From an uncultured Pelagibacteraceae bacterium (GTDB taxonomy: Bacteria; Pseudomonadota; Alphaproteobacteria; Pelagibacterales; Pelagibacteraceae), in the NCBI GenBank assembly GCA_902624195.1, contig CACNWV010000003.1, forward strand, positions 30,725 through 94,724: a DNA stretch of 64,000 nt, in the 5' to 3' direction. A program made the position numbers and the translations under genes. Shown piece after piece: positions 42,251 to 52,831 of the stretch; position 1 is the stretch's first letter; each line of letters starts with the position of its first letter. The notes under the pieces were generated by a model. The model saw only the letters and a list, made by a program, of their open reading frames with translations, did no database searches and was not told the origin of the DNA.

Positions 42251-43260
42251 TAAGATCTGTTAAGACTAAAACTAGTTAAATTTTGTAAAATTTTTTTATC
42301 TCCAGTGTCAGGAAAAATTGCTAAAGCATCAAAAGAAACATTTACAAAATATTCTGCCTTTTTAAAAGTTGCCTCAACTGCTTTATATTTATGAATTAAA
42401 GCTAGAGTCTCGCTGAAATCTTCTTTGGTTCTTTTTTCTTTTTTCATAATTTCGGTTAAAAAAGACTTTTCTTCCTTATTACCTTTTTGAAAAATTGTAA
42501 TAAGGGGAAGTGTTACTTTTCCTTCAAAAAAATCTTTACCAATCTCTTTACCAAATAATTTTTCTTTTGCATAATAATCGAGAGCATCATCAGCTATTTG
42601 AAAAGCCAAACCTAAATATCGTCCATAAGACTCGAGTGCTTTTTTTTCTTTTTCCCTACTTCCAGATAAACAAGCTCCAGTTTTTGTTGCAGCAGCAAAA
42701 AGCGAGGCTGTTTTTAAATTTATAATTTCAATATAAGTCTCCTCAAGAAGGTCGGCCTCACCCTTATGTTGAAGCTGCAATACTTCACCTTGAGCAATTT
42801 TCGCAGAAGTGGATGATAAAAGTTTTAAAATTTCTAAGTCACCATCTTCAACCATCATTTCAAAGCATCTACTTAAAAGATAATCACCAACTAAAATTGA
42901 AGACTGATTCCCCCAAATTGAATTCGTAGTTTTTACACCTCTTCTTAGGTCGCTTTCATCAATGACATCATCATGTAACAACGTTGCTGAATGTATTAGT
43001 TCAACGCAAGCCGCTAAATTAATATCTCTAATATCTTCTTTGTAACCAGTTAATTTTGCTGATTCTAAAGTTAACAATGCTCTTAATCTTTTACCACCAG
43101 AACTCAGATGGTGGTTACTCATCTTCTCAATTAGATTTACATCGCTTTTCAGCTTATTTAGAATTAATTCCTCAACTTTACTTAGCTTACTGTTCAAAAG
43201 ATTTTTAAGTTCCAAGTAAGCGGAATTTGCTGATTTTTTTAAAGGTACAACTGATCCCAT
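42247..43260 (-). CDS. ispB: octaprenyl diphosphate synthase
   Basis: GGKRLRALLTL, LLHDDVIDESDLRRGVKTTNSIWGNQSSILVGDYLLS. Confidence 0.93.
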   Translation of the reverse strand: MGSVVPLKKSANSAYLELKNLLNSKLSKVEELILNKLKSDVNLIEKMSNHHLSSGGKRLRALLTLESAKLTGYKEDIRDINLAACVELIHSATLLHDDVIDESDLRRGVKTTNSIWGNQSSILVGDYLLSRCFEMMVEDGDLEILKLLSSTSAKIAQGEVLQLQHKGEADLLEETYIEIINLKTASLFAAATKTGACLSGSREKEKKALESYGRYLGLAFQIADDALDYYAKEKLFGKEIGKDFFEGKVTLPLITIFQKGNKEEKSFLTEIMKKEKRTKEDFSETLALIHKYKAVEATFKKAEYFVNVSFDALAIFPDTGDKKILQNLTSFSLNRSY

Positions 43261-43408
43261 AAGCGATCTTTATATTTGTTTTTAAGTAATAATAAAATTC
43301 TAAATGATCACCTGGTGACGCACCCACAATTCAACTATAAGTAGCGAAATTATTAATTAAAATTTAAATTTTTACTGTTATAAGAATAAAAGTAATCATC
43401 GTAAAAAT

Positions 43409-44221
43409 ATGTTTTCAATATTTAGAAAAAAAAAGGTAGTACCACATGTTAGGCTTACCGGCATAATAGGTTCGGCTGGTAAATTTAAACAAGGCATGGA
43501 GTTAGCCAACCAAAGAGATATTTTAAAGAAAGCTTTTTCAGTAAAAAAAATCACCCATGTTGCTATTTCAATTAATTCACCTGGCGGATCACCTGTTCAG
43601 TCGCACTTGATATATAGTTACATCAGGCAGCTAGCTGAAAAAAATAAAGTAAAGGTTATTGTCTTTGCTGAAGATGTTGCAGCTTCGGGAGGATATTTTA
43701 TTGCATGTGCAGGAGATGAGATATATGCTAACTCAAGTTCTATAATAGGCTCAATAGGAGTTATTTCAGCATCCTTTGGTTTTAAAGACTTAATCCAAAA
43801 AATTGGCGTTGAAAGAAGAGTCTACACAGCTGGAAAGAATAAAAGCACTTTAGATCCATTTAAGGAGGAGAACGAAGAAGATATAAAAAGATTAAAAACT
43901 ATTCAATTGGAACTTCATGCAGATTTTATTAAAATTGTTGAAAATAGCAGGGGATCAAAACTTAAGGATCCAGAAAAAAATAATATTTTTACTGGAGAAT
44001 TTTGGACTGGAAAAACTTCACTTAAACTTGGTTTAGTTGACGGCCTAGGTAACGCTGATCAAGTTTTAAAAGAGAAATTTGGTGACAAATTGATTATAAA
44101 AACTTTTGAAAAACCCAAAGGATTTATTGCCAGAAAACTTTCTTCATCTGTTCAAGATCCTGTTGAAAAAATTTTAAATATAATTGAAGAAAAATCAATT
44201 TGGCAAAAATTTGGTTTGTAA
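43409..44221 (+). CDS. S49-family signal peptide peptidase-like protease
   Basis: SINSPGGSPVQSHLIYSYI, EDVAASGGYFIACAGDEIYANSSSIIGSIGVI. Confidence 0.93.
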   Translation: MFSIFRKKKVVPHVRLTGIIGSAGKFKQGMELANQRDILKKAFSVKKITHVAISINSPGGSPVQSHLIYSYIRQLAEKNKVKVIVFAEDVAASGGYFIACAGDEIYANSSSIIGSIGVISASFGFKDLIQKIGVERRVYTAGKNKSTLDPFKEENEEDIKRLKTIQLELHADFIKIVENSRGSKLKDPEKNNIFTGEFWTGKTSLKLGLVDGLGNADQVLKEKFGDKLIIKTFEKPKGFIARKLSSSVQDPVEKILNIIEEKSIWQKFGL

Positions 44222-45118
44222 ATGCCGATCAAAAAAAAAGCTAAAAAAAAAACTTCAGAAAGATTAAATTTTTTGTCTTTCCAAGATATAATTATGAATT
44301 TACAAAAATTTTGGGGCAAAAATGGATGCGTAATTTTACAACCTTACGATATGGAAGTAGGAGCAGGAACTTTTCATCCAGCTACTACTTTAAGGTCACT
44401 AGGACCTAAACCCTGGAGGGCAGCATATGTTCAGCCATCAAGAAGACCAACCGACGGAAGATATGGTGAAAATCCAAATCGATTACAGTATTATTATCAA
44501 TATCAAGTTATAATAAAACCCTCACCTAAAAATATAAAAAAACTTTATTTAAAAAGTTTAGCTACGATAGGTATTGACGTAAAAAATCATGACATTCGAT
44601 TTGTGGAGGATGATTGGGAAAGTCCGACTTTAGGAGCAGCAGGTTTAGGATGGGAAGTCTGGTGTGATGGAATGGAAATAACTCAATTTACTTATTTTCA
44701 ACAAATGACAGGAATTGAATGTAAATCTGTTCCTGTAGAAATTACATATGGTCTCGAAAGGTTATGCATGTTTGTTCAAGGAAAAAGTAATGTTTTCGAT
44801 CTTGATTGGAACAACGACGGAGTAAAATATAAAGAAGTTTTCTTTCAAGCGGAAAAAGAGTTTTCTGCTTATAATTTTGAATTTGCAAATACAGATATTT
44901 TACTAAAAAATTTTGAATCTACTGAAAATGAATGTAAATCTCTACTCGAAAAGAAACTCTCTTTACCAGCTTACGATCAATGTTTAAAAGCAAGTCATAT
45001 ATTCAATTTATTAGATGCTCGTGGTGTCATTGGTGTTGCAGAAAGAACTGGTTATATAACTAGAATTAGGGAGCTTGCAAAAGGTTGTGGCGCCTTATGG
45101 TTAAGTTCACAAAGTTAA
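44222..45118 (+). CDS. glyQ: glycyl-tRNA synthetase alpha subunit
   Basis: [59 protein letters not shown]. Confidence 0.98.
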   Translation: MPIKKKAKKKTSERLNFLSFQDIIMNLQKFWGKNGCVILQPYDMEVGAGTFHPATTLRSLGPKPWRAAYVQPSRRPTDGRYGENPNRLQYYYQYQVIIKPSPKNIKKLYLKSLATIGIDVKNHDIRFVEDDWESPTLGAAGLGWEVWCDGMEITQFTYFQQMTGIECKSVPVEITYGLERLCMFVQGKSNVFDLDWNNDGVKYKEVFFQAEKEFSAYNFEFANTDILLKNFESTENECKSLLEKKLSLPAYDQCLKASHIFNLLDARGVIGVAERTGYITRIRELAKGCGALWLSSQS

Positions 45119-45121
45119 ATT

Positions 45122-47176
45122 ATGGCAGAACTATTATTGGAATTATATAGTGAGGAAATCCCGCCACAATTACAAATATCAGCAAGGTCGCAATTAAAAG
45201 AATTTATTGAAAACTCTTTCAAAGAGGACAATATAAAGTATAAAGAACTGTCAGTTTACTCTTCACCAACTAGACTTACTCTGTTCATTAAAAATCTTGC
45301 AGACAAAATTAAAACAGAATCTAAAGAAATCAAAGGACCTAAAGTAGGATCTCCTGATCAAGTAGTACAAGGTTTTATAAAGTCCAAAAAAATTAATGAA
45401 CAAGACTTATTTGAAAAAGATACTGATAAAGGAAAGTTTTATTTTATCAAAACACAATCTCAATCAATCTCAATTGAATTTTTATTAACCAAAATTATTC
45501 CAAGTGTAATAGGAAAAATTAATTGGAAAAAATCAATGAAATGGTCAGACCATAATTTGATGTGGGGTAGGCCGCTTAGGTCAATTTTTGCAAAATTTAA
45601 CAATAAAAAATTAACATTTAAATTTGAACATCTTGATACCACCGATGAAGTGATTATTGAACAAGATTTAATTACAAAAACTAAAAAAATAAAAGATTTC
45701 AAAGATTATCTAGGTTTTTTGAAAATCAACAAAATATTAGTTGATCACAAGGAAAGGGAAGAGATTATTCTTAAAAAGATCAGCTCATTTTGCGAGTCTA
45801 AGCAATACAAAGATAAACTTAATCCAAAACTTTTAGAGGAGGTTGTTAACATTGTAGAGGATCCAAATTTACTTCATGTTAGTTTCAGTAAAGATTATCT
45901 AGAAATCCCCAAAGAAATTATAATCTCTACTTTAGAGAAACACCAAAGATACTTTCCAATTTTTGATAGTAGAGATCGATTAACTAATTATTTTTTTGTT
46001 GTAGCAAACAAAAAAGATGAAAAAAAATTAATCACACAAGGAAACAGAAGAGTTGTAGAAGCTAGACTAGCAGATGCCAAATTTTTCTGGGATAAAGATA
46101 GATCTAAAAATCTAATCAAACAAATAGCCAATCTTAAATCAGTGATTTTCTATGAAAAATTAGGAACTATTTATGACAAAACACAGAGGTTAAGGCAATT
46201 GGCCGGTCTGTTGTCAGATGACTTAAATATTAATAAAGAAAAAGTTCAAGTTGCAGCTTCAATTTCTAAATCTGATTTATGTTCAGACCTAGTTCGAGAA
46301 TATCCAGAGCTTCAGGGCGTTATGGGAAAATATTTTGCGTTAGTACAAGGTTTTGAGGAGGATGTAGCAAATTCAGTAAGTGATCATTATTTACCAATAG
46401 GTCTAACATCAGCACTACCTAAGAAACCTTTTAGCTATTCCATTTCAATTGTAGATAAGATAGATACCTTAGTTGGTTTTTTCTTTATTGATGAAAAACC
46501 TACGAGCTCAAAAGATCCTTTTGCTTTAAGACGAGCTGCAATTGGACTACTAAGAATAATAATTGAAAATAAATTATCGTTTAAACTTAGAGATTTAATA
46601 AGCTACGCTATAAGACTTTATCAAGAACAAGGTGTTGAAATTAAAAATGAAAAAACTGAACAACAAGTTCTAGAATTTATAAAGGAAAGAATGCGAAACG
46701 TATTAAAATTAAAAAATATTAAACCTGATGTTATTGAAGCATCAATCAGTTCTCATGCTGGAGATAATTTCTTAGCTCTTTATGCAAAAACACTTTTAAT
46801 GAATAAATACAAAAATAAAGGCATAGGACTAAATGCAATCAGCTCATATAAAAGAGCTTCAAATATTTTAGATAAAGCTGGAAAAAGAATCACCGGTAGA
46901 CCCGATGCTGTATTATTTAGAAAAGATGAGGAAAAAATACTTCATGAAAAAATAAATGAGATTCGGAAAGCTTTTACAGTTAAAGATGACAATAAGGACT
47001 ATGAAAGCTTGTTGATAAAGCTTTCTGATACGAAAGAATCTACCGATAATTTTTTTGACAATGTCGTAGTAAATGATGAAAATCAGGATATTAAAAATAA
47101 TCGATTAGAGTTGTTAAAAATGTTTTGTAATACTTTTGATAACTTCATTGATTTTTCAAAATTAGAAGGTCTGTAA
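45122..47176 (+). CDS. glyS: glycyl-tRNA synthetase beta subunit
   Basis: LLLELYSEEIPP, EKHQRYFPIFD, RRVVEARLADAKFFWDKD, DPFALRRAAIGLLRI. Confidence 0.97.
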   Translation: MAELLLELYSEEIPPQLQISARSQLKEFIENSFKEDNIKYKELSVYSSPTRLTLFIKNLADKIKTESKEIKGPKVGSPDQVVQGFIKSKKINEQDLFEKDTDKGKFYFIKTQSQSISIEFLLTKIIPSVIGKINWKKSMKWSDHNLMWGRPLRSIFAKFNNKKLTFKFEHLDTTDEVIIEQDLITKTKKIKDFKDYLGFLKINKILVDHKEREEIILKKISSFCESKQYKDKLNPKLLEEVVNIVEDPNLLHVSFSKDYLEIPKEIIISTLEKHQRYFPIFDSRDRLTNYFFVVANKKDEKKLITQGNRRVVEARLADAKFFWDKDRSKNLIKQIANLKSVIFYEKLGTIYDKTQRLRQLAGLLSDDLNINKEKVQVAASISKSDLCSDLVREYPELQGVMGKYFALVQGFEEDVANSVSDHYLPIGLTSALPKKPFSYSISIVDKIDTLVGFFFIDEKPTSSKDPFALRRAAIGLLRIIIENKLSFKLRDLISYAIRLYQEQGVEIKNEKTEQQVLEFIKERMRNVLKLKNIKPDVIEASISSHAGDNFLALYAKTLLMNKYKNKGIGLNAISSYKRASNILDKAGKRITGRPDAVLFRKDEEKILHEKINEIRKAFTVKDDNKDYESLLIKLSDTKESTDNFFDNVVVNDENQDIKNNRLELLKMFCNTFDNFIDFSKLEGL

Positions 47177-49836
47177 TGGCAAAAATAGTATTTAGCTTCG
47201 ATGATAAATCTGCCAAAAAGTTAAAGAATAAAAAAAATATTTTAGGCGGAAAAGGAGCAAACCTTGGTGAAATGGGTAGATTAGGCTTACCCGTTCCTCC
47301 TGGATTTACTATTACGACAGATGTTTGTGATCTATTTTACAAAAATAAAAAAAAATTACCAAAAAAAGTAATACAAAATATTGAGTCAGAGCTGAAAAAT
47401 ATAGAAAAGAAAACTAAAAAGAAATTCGGTGATCTTAAAAATCCATTACTGGTATCAGTTAGATCAGGAGCTAGAATTTCAATGCCTGGTATGATGGACA
47501 CAATTTTAAATCTTGGTCTTAATGATAAAACAGTTGAGTCATTAAAAAAGAAAACATCTAATGGAAGATTTGCAAAAGATAGCTATAGAAGATTTATACA
47601 AATGTATAGCAATGTAGTTTTGGGCGTAGAGGGACATTTGTTTGAGGAGTTAATTGATAATTATAAGTTAACTAAAGGAGTTTTGCTAGACACAGACCTA
47701 GATGAGAGCGATTGGGATGGTTTAATTATTAATTTTAAAGAGTTAGTAAAAAAAGAAAAAAAAATTAATTTTCCTCAAGATATAAAAGAACAATTATTAG
47801 GAGCTATCAATGCTGTATTTTTATCTTGGAATAGTCAAAGAGCTAAGACTTATAGAAAATTAAATCAAATTCCAGATCATTGGGGAACAGCTGTTAATGT
47901 TCAAGCTATGGTATTTGGAAACATGGGTGATGATTGTTCAACAGGTGTTGCTTTTACAAGGAATCCCTCAACCGGAGAAAATTCTTTTTTCGGTGAGTTT
48001 TTAATTAATGCTCAAGGTGAAGATGTTGTAGCTGGTACAAGAACTCCTCAATACATCACCAAAAAAGCAAAACAAGACTCAGGTTCAAAAGATCTTTCAA
48101 TGGAAGAAGCTATGCCTAAAGTTTATAAAGAACTTGCGAAAGTATTTCTTAAGTTAGAAAAGCATTATAAAGACATGCAAGACATTGAGTTTACGGTAGA
48201 GAACAATAAACTTTGGATGCTACAAACAAGATCTGGAAAAAGAACAGCCAAAGCTGCCATTAAAATTGCAGTAGATATGGTTAAAGAAAAATTAATTTCA
48301 AAAAAAGAAGCAATCAAAAGAATTGATCCAAATTCATTAGATACTTTACTACATCCCACTTTAGATGAAAAAGTTGAGAAAGAGGTAATTGCTTCAGGTT
48401 TACCTGCATCACCAGGGGCTGCAAGTGGTAAAGTTGTTTTTACTGCTGACGAGGCGGAAAAATTAAACGGGATGATGCAAGATACAATATTAGTAAGGCT
48501 AGAAACATCACCAGAGGATATACACGGAATGCATGCAGCTAAAGGTATTCTTACCGCTAGGGGAGGAATGACAAGCCATGCCGCAGTAGTAGCGAGAGGA
48601 ATGGGGAGACCGTGTGTTTCAGGCTCAAGTGAAATAACAATAGACTATGAATTAAAACAATTCAAAGCCGGCGATACGATTGTTAAAGAAGGAGATATTA
48701 TTACTATAGACGGTGGAAGTGGAAAAGTAATGAAAGGGTTAGTACCTACTGTTCAACCAGAAATTTCTGGATACTTCTCTACAATTATGAAGTGGGCTGA
48801 TGAGTTCAGAAAATTAAAAGTAAGGACTAACGCTGAAACGGAGGTAGATAGCAAAACTGCTAGAGAATTTGGCGCTGAAGGCATCGGTTTATGTAGAACT
48901 GAGCACATGTTTTTCGACGAGGAGAGAATTCTATCTGTTAGACAAATGATTTTGTCTAAATCAAAAGAGGATAGAAATAGCGCTTTAGATAAACTTCTAC
49001 CTCATCAGAAAGAAGACTTTAAAAAAATATTTAAGATTATGTCAGGCTTACCTGTTACAGTAAGATTATTAGATCCACCACTTCACGAGTTTTTACCAAA
49101 AGCTGACAAAGATATTGAAGAAGTAGCAAGATCTTTAAATTTATCAGCGAAAGAGGTTAAAGATAGAATAGCAGAGCTTCATGAGGAAAACCCCATGCTA
49201 GGGCATAGAGGATGTAGGCTTGGTATTTCTTTTCCAGAAATTTATGAAATGCAATGTAGAGCAATCTTTGAAGCAATAGTTGAGTTAAAAAAGCAAAAAG
49301 TAAAAGCAGCTTTTGTAGAAATAATGATACCATTGGTTTCAACTGAGTCTGAATTAAAAATTTTAAGAACTTTAGTTGATAAAATAGCTAAAGAAATAGA
49401 AAAAGAAAATAAATTAAAACTTGAATATATGGTAGGCACTATGATTGAATTACCAAGAGCTGCTTTACAAGCTAAGTCCATTTCAAAACATGCTGATTTT
49501 TTTAGCTTTGGAACTAACGATTTAACTCAAACGACTTTTGGAATAAGCCGGGATGACTCAGGAAAATTTCTAAACGATTACATTGATAATAAAATATTCG
49601 ATGTAGATCCATTTGTAAGCATCGACCAAAATGGAGTAGGAGAACTAGTAGAAATAGCTTCTTACAGAGGTAGAAAAACAAATAAAAATATTAAGTTAGG
49701 GATATGTGGTGAGCATGGCGGTGACCCAAAGAGTATTGAATTTTGCTCTAGAACAGGTCTTAACTATGTTTCTTGCTCTCCATTCAGAGTCCCAGTAGCA
49801 AGGTTAGCTGCTGCTCAAGCAGAATTATCTAAATAA
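47176..49836 (+). CDS. ppdK: pyruvate, phosphate dikinase
   Basis: GGKGANLGEMGRLGLPVPPGFTI, RGGMTSHAAVVARGMGRPCVSG, GLCRTEHMFF, GEHGGDPKSIEFC. Confidence 0.98.
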   Translation: MAKIVFSFDDKSAKKLKNKKNILGGKGANLGEMGRLGLPVPPGFTITTDVCDLFYKNKKKLPKKVIQNIESELKNIEKKTKKKFGDLKNPLLVSVRSGARISMPGMMDTILNLGLNDKTVESLKKKTSNGRFAKDSYRRFIQMYSNVVLGVEGHLFEELIDNYKLTKGVLLDTDLDESDWDGLIINFKELVKKEKKINFPQDIKEQLLGAINAVFLSWNSQRAKTYRKLNQIPDHWGTAVNVQAMVFGNMGDDCSTGVAFTRNPSTGENSFFGEFLINAQGEDVVAGTRTPQYITKKAKQDSGSKDLSMEEAMPKVYKELAKVFLKLEKHYKDMQDIEFTVENNKLWMLQTRSGKRTAKAAIKIAVDMVKEKLISKKEAIKRIDPNSLDTLLHPTLDEKVEKEVIASGLPASPGAASGKVVFTADEAEKLNGMMQDTILVRLETSPEDIHGMHAAKGILTARGGMTSHAAVVARGMGRPCVSGSSEITIDYELKQFKAGDTIVKEGDIITIDGGSGKVMKGLVPTVQPEISGYFSTIMKWADEFRKLKVRTNAETEVDSKTAREFGAEGIGLCRTEHMFFDEERILSVRQMILSKSKEDRNSALDKLLPHQKEDFKKIFKIMSGLPVTVRLLDPPLHEFLPKADKDIEEVARSLNLSAKEVKDRIAELHEENPMLGHRGCRLGISFPEIYEMQCRAIFEAIVELKKQKVKAAFVEIMIPLVSTESELKILRTLVDKIAKEIEKENKLKLEYMVGTMIELPRAALQAKSISKHADFFSFGTNDLTQTTFGISRDDSGKFLNDYIDNKIFDVDPFVSIDQNGVGELVEIASYRGRKTNKNIKLGICGEHGGDPKSIEFCSRTGLNYVSCSPFRVPVARLAAAQAELSK

Positions 49837-50670
49837 GAGAGTTGTATCAAACGATTTCGCACTGTGCGTGATAGCTCCAACAGAAATTCTATTAACACCT
49901 GTTTTAGATATTTGTTTGATATTTTTTAAGGTAGCATTACCTGAATACTCGGTTTGATATTTATTTTTACAAAGTTTTAAACATCTCTTTAATTGAGAAG
50001 AGTTCATATTATCAAAAAGTATTCTTTTAAATTTTAAACCCATAACCTGCTTTAATTGATTGATGTTTTCTATTTCGACAGTAACAATTTTTTTTGTTTT
50101 TATCGCTTTTTTAATCAAGTCTCTTAGATTATTTGACGTTCTAATATGATTATCCTTAATAAGAATTTCATCACTTAAATTGTATCTATGATTATGCCCG
50201 CCACCTTTTTTAACACCATATTTTTCAAGTGTTCTCAAATTAGGTGTAGTTTTTCTTGTGCAACAGATCTTAGTTCTTTTATCAACTTTTTTTACGAATT
50301 GATTAGTAATTGTTGCGATACCTGAGGCATGATTTAAAAAATTTAAAGCAGTTCTTTCAGCTGTTAAGATTGTTTTTATCTTAGCTTTTATTTCAGCAAT
50401 TACCTTATTTTTTTTAATTTTTTTTCCATCAGAGGCTTTTTTGATAAAGACTGTTTCTCTTCCAATTAACTTAAATGCTGCTTTGCAGAAATCTAATCCA
50501 GCAATTACTCCATCTTGTCTAGCTAAAATCTTAGCTTTAATTATTTTATCTTTCGATATTATAAGTTTAGTAGTTACGTCACCTCGAGGTCTCAAGTCCT
50601 CCTCTAGAGCTTTTTTAACTACAGATTTAATATAAGATTGATTTAATTTTTGCACCGATCTAACGACCAA
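49825..50670 (-). CDS. nadC: nicotinate-nucleotide pyrophosphorylase
   Basis: EDLRPRGDVTTKLI, ERTALNFLNHASGIAT, RKTTPNLRTLEKYGVKKGGGHNHRYNLSDEILIKDNH. Confidence 0.96.
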   Translation of the reverse strand: MVVRSVQKLNQSYIKSVVKKALEEDLRPRGDVTTKLIISKDKIIKAKILARQDGVIAGLDFCKAAFKLIGRETVFIKKASDGKKIKKNKVIAEIKAKIKTILTAERTALNFLNHASGIATITNQFVKKVDKRTKICCTRKTTPNLRTLEKYGVKKGGGHNHRYNLSDEILIKDNHIRTSNNLRDLIKKAIKTKKIVTVEIENINQLKQVMGLKFKRILFDNMNSSQLKRCLKLCKNKYQTEYSGNATLKNIKQISKTGVNRISVGAITHSAKSFDTTLLFR

Positions 50671-51649
50671 TTTCGGTCATTCTTTGTACAGATTGTCTAG
50701 CTGCTTTAGCCATTTTATCTTCAATGAAAATTTCATTTTTTTCATTTTCTAAGCAATCAAGAATTTTATGTAGTGTAATTTTTTTCATATAAGGACAAAG
50801 ATTGCAGGGCTTAATAAATTCAACATTAGGGTTATCTGCTTGTACATTGTCGCTCATTGAACACTCTGTAACTAACATTACTTTTTTTGGTTGGTTTTTT
50901 TTTACGTAATTAATCATACCACCAGTTGATCCAGCAAAATCACATTCATCTAAAACATCACTAGGGCATTCGGGGTGACCTATAATTTTTATTCCAGGAT
51001 TTGCATCTCTGATATCTTTAATTTCTTTTGGTGAAAACTGTTCGTGCACAATACAAGAGCCTTTCCAAGAAATTATTTTTACCTTAGTTTGCTTGGCTAC
51101 ATAATTTGCTAAATGTTGATCTGGCAAGAATATTATTTTATCAGTATTTAAAGATTCTACTACTTTAACTGCATTAGCAGAGGTACAACATACATCGGTT
51201 TCTGCTTTAACGTCTGCAGAAGTGTTAACATACGAAACAACAGGAACACCTGGATATTGTTTTTTTAATAATCTTACATCTTCTCCAGTTAATGAGGCAG
51301 CGAGCGAGCATCCTGCATTCATATCAGGAATTAAAACTTTTTTTTCTGGACTCATTAATTTTGCCGTCTCAGCCATAAAGTGAACTCCACAAAGAACGAT
51401 TATATCCGCAGATGTTTTAGCAGCTTCAACTGCAAGAGCTAATGAGTCAGCTGCAATATCCGAAACTCCATGATATATTTCAGGTGTTTGATAATTATGT
51501 GCAAGAATTACAGCATTCTTCTCTTTTTTTAATTTATTTATTTTTTCTATCAAAGGAGCGTGTATTTTCCACTCTATTTCAGGAACGTGTTTAGAGATCT
51601 TTTTATAAATCTCAGAAGAGCTTTTATTAAACTGTTCTTGTGCAGACAT
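50660..51649 (-). CDS. nadA: quinolinate synthase
   Basis: AHNYQTPEIYHGVSDIAADSLALA, GVHFMAETAKLMSPEKKVLIPD; Cys ligands. Confidence 0.97.
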   Translation of the reverse strand: MSAQEQFNKSSSEIYKKISKHVPEIEWKIHAPLIEKINKLKKEKNAVILAHNYQTPEIYHGVSDIAADSLALAVEAAKTSADIIVLCGVHFMAETAKLMSPEKKVLIPDMNAGCSLAASLTGEDVRLLKKQYPGVPVVSYVNTSADVKAETDVCCTSANAVKVVESLNTDKIIFLPDQHLANYVAKQTKVKIISWKGSCIVHEQFSPKEIKDIRDANPGIKIIGHPECPSDVLDECDFAGSTGGMINYVKKNQPKKVMLVTECSMSDNVQADNPNVEFIKPCNLCPYMKKITLHKILDCLENEKNEIFIEDKMAKAARQSVQRMTEIGR

Positions 51650-51710
51650 ACTTATTCTAATCTATCAACTTGAACTAATATTGTCATTCATTTATTGTCG
51701 CATTATTAAA

Positions 51711-51794
51711 GCGGTCGTGCTGAAATTGGTAGACAGGCACGCTTGAGGGGCGTGTGGGCTTCCCGTGAGAGTTCGAGTCTCTCCGACCGCACCA
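51711..51794 (+). tRNA. tRNA-Leu (GAG)
   Basis: GCGGTCG/CGACCGC acceptor, CACGC-TTGAGGG-GCGTG anticodon arm, long variable arm, CCA. Confidence 0.93.
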
Positions 51795-51807
51795 AAAAAA
51801 GGGATTT

Positions 51808-51927
51808 ATGATAGATTATTTTAGAAAGCACAAAAGAATTATATTCATAATTTTAGTCATAGCTTTTATTGAATTAAGCGGATATGGGATTTTAGCTTCG
51901 TTATCTAGATTACTTAACGTACTCTAA
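51808..51927 (+). CDS. 39-aa single-TM microprotein of unknown function
   Basis: Own translation MIDYFRKHKRIIFIILVIAFIELSGYGILASLSRLLNVL; tail overlaps ygfZ on the opposite strand. Confidence 0.5.
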   Translation: MIDYFRKHKRIIFIILVIAFIELSGYGILASLSRLLNVL

Positions 51928-52794
51928 AATTTTACACTCTTTATTATTTGCTAATAATTTTTTACCTTTAAAATCTTCAAGTTCAGGCTCGATAACTTTA
52001 ATTAATCCGAAGGGGTAAGGCTGATCAATAAGTATTTTTCCTATTTTGATATTGTTAAAAATAATTTCATCACCAATATTTAATTTTTCAGATGATGATA
52101 TGGGTAACAATCTTCTTCTAAGTTTATTTTTTAATTTCATCCTTGCAGTATTTTCTTGCCCTACAAAACATCCTTTTTTAAAATCTATGGCTTGAAGCGT
52201 CTCAAAATTTGCTTCTAAACCAAACAATTTATCTTTTAAATTTGTTAATCCTTTTTCAGGCACTCCTAATTTATGAGCAAGAGAATAATATTCCTTATTA
52301 TCGATAATATCTAGACTTAGTTTTTTAATTGTTAAGTAAAGTTTCTCAAGATTTGAAATAATTCTCGCTCCTAACTTTTTATTTCTTGGATCTAGAAAAA
52401 TAGGAGTATCTCTGTAAGTAATAGTATTTTCATTTAATTTTAATTCTTCTTGTAATTCTTTGAATTTTGAATCATTTATTACTCCAACAACGAATTCAGA
52501 AGAAAAGTCCTCAATTTCTACTTTTGATCTTAATTTGTATTTTGATAAATCTTTTATTAACTCTCTAGCAGAGTTCTCGCTACAGTCTAATAGGTATCCT
52601 TTATTACTCTGAATTATAAAAAATTCATTCAAATATTTACCTTGAGGAGTCAACAAGGCTGCGAAAACAGAGTTTTTATTAGAAACTTTATTTATGTTAT
52701 TTGTAATTATATTTTGCAGAAAGTCTTTAGCATCTTGTCCACTTACTAAGATTACACCTCTTTTTTCTAAAATTACAACTTGATCTTTTTTCAT
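51910..52794 (-). CDS. ygfZ: YgfZ/GcvT-domain folate-binding protein
   Basis: VSGQDAKDFLQNIITNN, DFKKGCFVGQENTARMKLK (KGCYxGQE-type motif). Confidence 0.92.
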   Translation of the reverse strand: MKKDQVVILEKRGVILVSGQDAKDFLQNIITNNINKVSNKNSVFAALLTPQGKYLNEFFIIQSNKGYLLDCSENSARELIKDLSKYKLRSKVEIEDFSSEFVVGVINDSKFKELQEELKLNENTITYRDTPIFLDPRNKKLGARIISNLEKLYLTIKKLSLDIIDNKEYYSLAHKLGVPEKGLTNLKDKLFGLEANFETLQAIDFKKGCFVGQENTARMKLKNKLRRRLLPISSSEKLNIGDEIIFNNIKIGKILIDQPYPFGLIKVIEPELEDFKGKKLLANNKECKILEYVK

Positions 52795-52831
52795 AATTGT
52801 TACTTATACAATATATTATATATTAAAAAAT

